A DNA stretch of 64,000 nt. It comes from Roseiarcus sp963822215 (GTDB lineage: Bacteria; Pseudomonadota; Alphaproteobacteria; Rhizobiales; Beijerinckiaceae). Positions 61,540 to 64,000 of the stretch are shown piece after piece. Position 1 is the first letter of the stretch; each line of letters starts with the position of its first letter. The stretch covers positions 682,001-746,000 of the forward strand of contig CAWGGX010000010.1 of the NCBI GenBank assembly GCA_963822215.1, read 5' to 3'. The notes beneath the pieces were generated by a model that was not told the origin of the DNA, did no database searches, and saw nothing but the letters and a program-made list of their open reading frames with translations. Made by a program: the position numbers and the translations under genes.

Positions 61540-62901
61540 ATGGCGGACGGCGCCTATTGGGACCGCAGCAAGGAAACGCGTTCGCGCGCCGAGCGCGAAG
61601 CCGAAGTGCTGGCGAATTTGCAGCGGCAATTGCACGATGTCTACGTGCGGCTGCCCTTCTATCGCGCCCATTACGACAACCACGGCTTTCGGCCGGAGGA
61701 GGTCAGGACGCTCGACGATTTCGCCAAGCGCGTGCCGATCATCACCAAGCCCATGCTGCGCGACGACCAGACGGCGCATGGGCCGTTCGGGCGCTATCTC
61801 GGCTGCGAGCCTGTCGACATCATCCGCGTGCACGGATCGTCGGGGACCAGCGGGAAGCCGACCCTCTACGCCTTTTCAAGGGCAGACTGGGACTATGTCG
61901 CCAACGTCATGGCGCAGGGGCTTTATACCTGCGGGGTGCGGCCGGGCGACGTGGTGCAACTCGCGACCGTGTTCAGCCTGTTCATGGGCGGTTGGGGGGC
62001 GCTCTTGGGCGTCGAGCGCCTGGGCGCAACTGCGTTTCCGCTTGGCGCGGGCGAGACCGAACGACAACTCGAACTGATGCATCGCATCGGCGCGACGGCG
62101 CTCGTCACCACGCCGACCTATGCGCTGCACATGCTCGAAACCGCGCGCTCGCTCGGCTACGACACCGTCAAATCGCCGTTGCGCTTAGGCATATTCATCG
62201 GGGAGCCCGGCTCGTCGATCCCCGGGACGCGGCAGGCGCTCGAACAGGGCTGGGGCATCAAGGTGCGCGACATGGCCACCACCTCGGAGATGACACCGTG
62301 GGCCACCAACGCCGAATGCGAGGCGGCCCAAGGCCCGCACGTGATGCAGGACGAAGTGTGGACGGAGATCGTCGCCAAGGACGATCCCTCGCGCGTGCTT
62401 CCGGACGGCGAGAGCGGCGCGATCGTCTACACCCACCTGAAGCGCAAGTCGCAGCCGATGATCCGCTTCTACGCCGGCGACGAGTCCCACATGGTCAACG
62501 AGCCTTGTTCCTGCGGACGCACCTATCCCCGGCTTCCGGCGGGCGTCTACGGCCGGCTCGACGACATGCTGCTGATCCGGGGGGCGAACGTCTATCCGAG
62601 TCAGGTGCAGCGGTCTTTGCTGGAGGTTCCCGGGACCGGCGTCGAGTTCAAGATCGTGCTCGAGAAGCAGGGGCCGATGGACCACGCGACGGTGTTGGTG
62701 GAGCGCGATCCGGCGCTGATGCCGCCTGATATCGATCACTTCGTCGCTGACTTGAAGGAGCGGGTCCAGGCGAAACTGAAGAACGACACCGCCGTCAATT
62801 TCGAGGTGGACATTCTTCCCCCAAACACGCTCGAACGCGCTCTGTCGAAGGCCAAGCGCGTTGATGATCGAAGGCCAAAATATCGGCCCGAAGGCCACTG
62901 A
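61540..62901 (+). CDS. Phenylacetate-CoA ligase-like acyl-CoA synthetase
   Basis: 453 residues. The AMP-binding P-loop RVHGSSGTSGKPTLY, ATTSEMTPWATNAECEA (the acyl-AMP region), MIRFYAGDESHMVNEPCSCG with a Cys pair, and LPAGVYGRLDDMLLIRGANVYPS (hinge) mark the PaaK group. These enzymes make CoA thioesters of aryl- or branched acids with ATP. In 2-hydroxyisobutyrate degraders a PaaK-like ligase activates the acid for the B12 mutase (established for Aquincola), a good analogy here. ATG 61540 has the RBS gggaggag. Intact. Confidence 0.9.
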   Translation: MADGAYWDRSKETRSRAEREAEVLANLQRQLHDVYVRLPFYRAHYDNHGFRPEEVRTLDDFAKRVPIITKPMLRDDQTAHGPFGRYLGCEPVDIIRVHGSSGTSGKPTLYAFSRADWDYVANVMAQGLYTCGVRPGDVVQLATVFSLFMGGWGALLGVERLGATAFPLGAGETERQLELMHRIGATALVTTPTYALHMLETARSLGYDTVKSPLRLGIFIGEPGSSIPGTRQALEQGWGIKVRDMATTSEMTPWATNAECEAAQGPHVMQDEVWTEIVAKDDPSRVLPDGESGAIVYTHLKRKSQPMIRFYAGDESHMVNEPCSCGRTYPRLPAGVYGRLDDMLLIRGANVYPSQVQRSLLEVPGTGVEFKIVLEKQGPMDHATVLVERDPALMPPDIDHFVADLKERVQAKLKNDTAVNFEVDILPPNTLERALSKAKRVDDRRPKYRPEGH

Positions 62902-63263
62902 GAAGACCGCCGTCGCTCAATGGCGAACTTGGCGTGGACAGGGTCGCTGGCGTCTGAATGTGGTAGCATCGATTAGGTAGCGCTCGGTCGAACGGTGACC
63001 GTCGTTGGATACGTTGAGCTATGGGCTCTCGTCGCGGGCTGTGGCCATCCTATCTGATGGGATTGTCACGTCGCACAAGGATAGCGGATTCTCGAGGTGT
63101 TCGGGGCCACTCTCGAACTCTGCAAGCCATTGATTTTGCGGTGTGCGGCCCATAAGCGCGTCGCGGCATTGCCAAGTAAAACTGGCCAGCGTGACAACGC
63201 CCTTCTGACCGCATGTGTCCCCCGACAAGACTTGGCCAATGCGAATGAACGTCGGAACGGCGG
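62902..63263. other. Spacer between ligase and nadC, no gene recognised
   Basis: Frames here are short and lack any family signature. GC content is lower than in the flanking genes. No clear terminator with a T run was found for the ligase. Confidence 0.4.
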
Positions 63264-64000
63264 TCAGGCCGCAGCGTCCAGCCCGATGTCGAGGATCGGC
63301 GCGCTGTGCGTGAGCCACCCGACCGAGATGAGATCGACGCCGGTCTCGGCGATCGCCGGGGCGGTTTCCGGCCTCACCCGCCCCGAGGCTTCGCTGATCG
63401 ACCGGCCGCCGATCATAGCGACGCCGCGCCGCAGATCGTCGAGCGACATGTTGTCGAGCAGAATGGCGTCGGCTCTCTCCGCGAGCGCCTCCGCGAGTTG
63501 GGCCAGCGCGTCGACTTCGACCTCGATCTTCACGAGATGGCCGACATGGGCGCGGACGCGGCGGATCGCCTCGGCGACAGAGCCGGCGATGGCGACGTGG
63601 TTGTCCTTGATCAGGGCCGCATCGTCCAGACCGAAGCGATGGTTGGCGCCGCCGCCCGCGCGCACTGCGTATTTCTCGATCGCGCGCAGGAGCGGCGTGG
63701 TCTTGCGGGTGCAGACGATGCGCGCCTTGGTATGCGACACCGAGGCCGAAAGCCGCGCCGTCGTGCTCGCGATCCCGCTGAGGCGGCTGACGAAATTGAG
63801 CGCGGTGCGCTCGGCCGTGAGCACGCCGCGCGCCGGCCCTTCAACGATCGCGAGCGCCGTTCCGGGGGCGACCTCGGCGCCGTCGGCGAGGCAATGCTCG
63901 AAGCGGATCGCCGGGTCGATGAGGTGGAAGGTGTGGGCGGCGAGATCGAGTCCAGCCACGACGCCCTCTTGTCTCGCAGCCATGACACACTGGACGACGT
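63264..64000 (-). CDS. nadC: Nicotinate-nucleotide pyrophosphorylase (carboxylating), 5' end outside the window
   Basis: About 245 residues are visible of a usual ~285. LNFVSRLSGIASTTARLSAS, IVCTRKTTPLLRAIEKYAVR, GGANHRFGLDDAALIKDNHV, KIEVEVDALAQL, ILLDNMSLDDLR and LISVGWLTHSAPILDIGLD are NadC blocks, including the catalytic Lys and Asp/Glu residues that bind quinolinate and PRPP. It makes NaMN in NAD synthesis. The frame stays open to the window edge. An internal ATG at 63983 is not the true start, because AARQEGVVAGLDLA is mid-protein in the family. Confidence 0.9.
   Translation of the reverse strand, partial: VVQCVMAARQEGVVAGLDLAAHTFHLIDPAIRFEHCLADGAEVAPGTALAIVEGPARGVLTAERTALNFVSRLSGIASTTARLSASVSHTKARIVCTRKTTPLLRAIEKYAVRAGGGANHRFGLDDAALIKDNHVAIAGSVAEAIRRVRAHVGHLVKIEVEVDALAQLAEALAERADAILLDNMSLDDLRRGVAMIGGRSISEASGRVRPETAPAIAETGVDLISVGWLTHSAPILDIGLDAAA

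Noticed and set aside
1..64000. CRISPR arrays, rRNA or tRNA genes
   Set aside because: No regularly spaced short repeats, and no rRNA or cloverleaf signatures, were seen while reading both strands.

Overview
The window is high-GC DNA that looks like a chromosome segment of an alphaproteobacterium of the order Rhizobiales/Hyphomicrobiales, perhaps near Methylocystaceae or Beijerinckiaceae. This is inferred from gene style (trxB-lysR pair, ba3-type oxidase with several cytochromes c, B12-dependent acyl-CoA mutase with MeaB) and from IS content (ISKra4, IS21, IS630, IS6, IS5, ISAs1, IS1595 families). No rRNA, tRNA or CRISPR array was recognised. The segment is strongly scarred: at least five genes carry a single frameshift and several others are cut by insertion sequences.

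Layout. 0-3.6 kb: remnant of a secreted protein, ISAs1 and IS5 debris around an O-antigen-ligase-like membrane protein, and two repeat families. 3.7-9.2 kb: housekeeping genes (LysR regulator, thioredoxin reductase, glutathione S-transferase, MFS carrier, frameshifted glycerate kinase). 9.4-15.3 kb: an ISKra4 element that cuts a large kinase gene, a ferredoxin fragment, and a redoxin / cupin / enoyl-CoA-hydratase / DJ-1 run. 15.3-20.5 kb (minus): a compact operon for a B-family (ba3-like) heme-copper oxidase with three c-type cytochrome genes. 21.5-25.1 kb: a FUSC / DUF1656 / HlyD efflux set. 25.6-33.6 kb: transketolase, a 6-phosphogluconate dehydrogenase cut by IS630, a complete IS21 element, an NTF2-like gene, a second DJ-1 protein and a GMC oxidoreductase relic.

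33.7-42.3 kb: a 264-bp IS1595-derived MITE with a perfect 8-bp target duplication, then seven co-directional genes: AGE-family epimerase, STAS protein, GlgX, second STAS protein, RsbW-like ATPase, Cache-HAMP-PP2C phosphatase (RsbU-like) and a cyclic-nucleotide-binding protein. This looks like a partner-switching signalling unit built around glycogen/sugar metabolism and is the best candidate here for an undescribed system.

43.8-57.1 kb: two almost identical IS6-family copies in opposite orientation bracket a TMAO/S-oxide respiration cassette (soluble hybrid kinase, TorR-like regulator, TorC, TorD, TorA, plus mobB and moaA for the cofactor) and a remnant of a type IVB/IncI-like gene pair. 57.2-62.9 kb: a B12-dependent acyl-CoA mutase locus (MeaB-like GTPase, large subunit with unusual substrate-pocket motifs, small subunit, TetR regulator, divergent hotdog thioesterase and PaaK-like CoA ligase). 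The window ends inside nadC.

A 37-bp motif centred on GTATCGGCGATAC recurs four times in the first 25.5 kb, ahead of the redoxin run, the FUSC efflux operon, the transketolase gene and a divergent small gene, suggesting a shared regulator.
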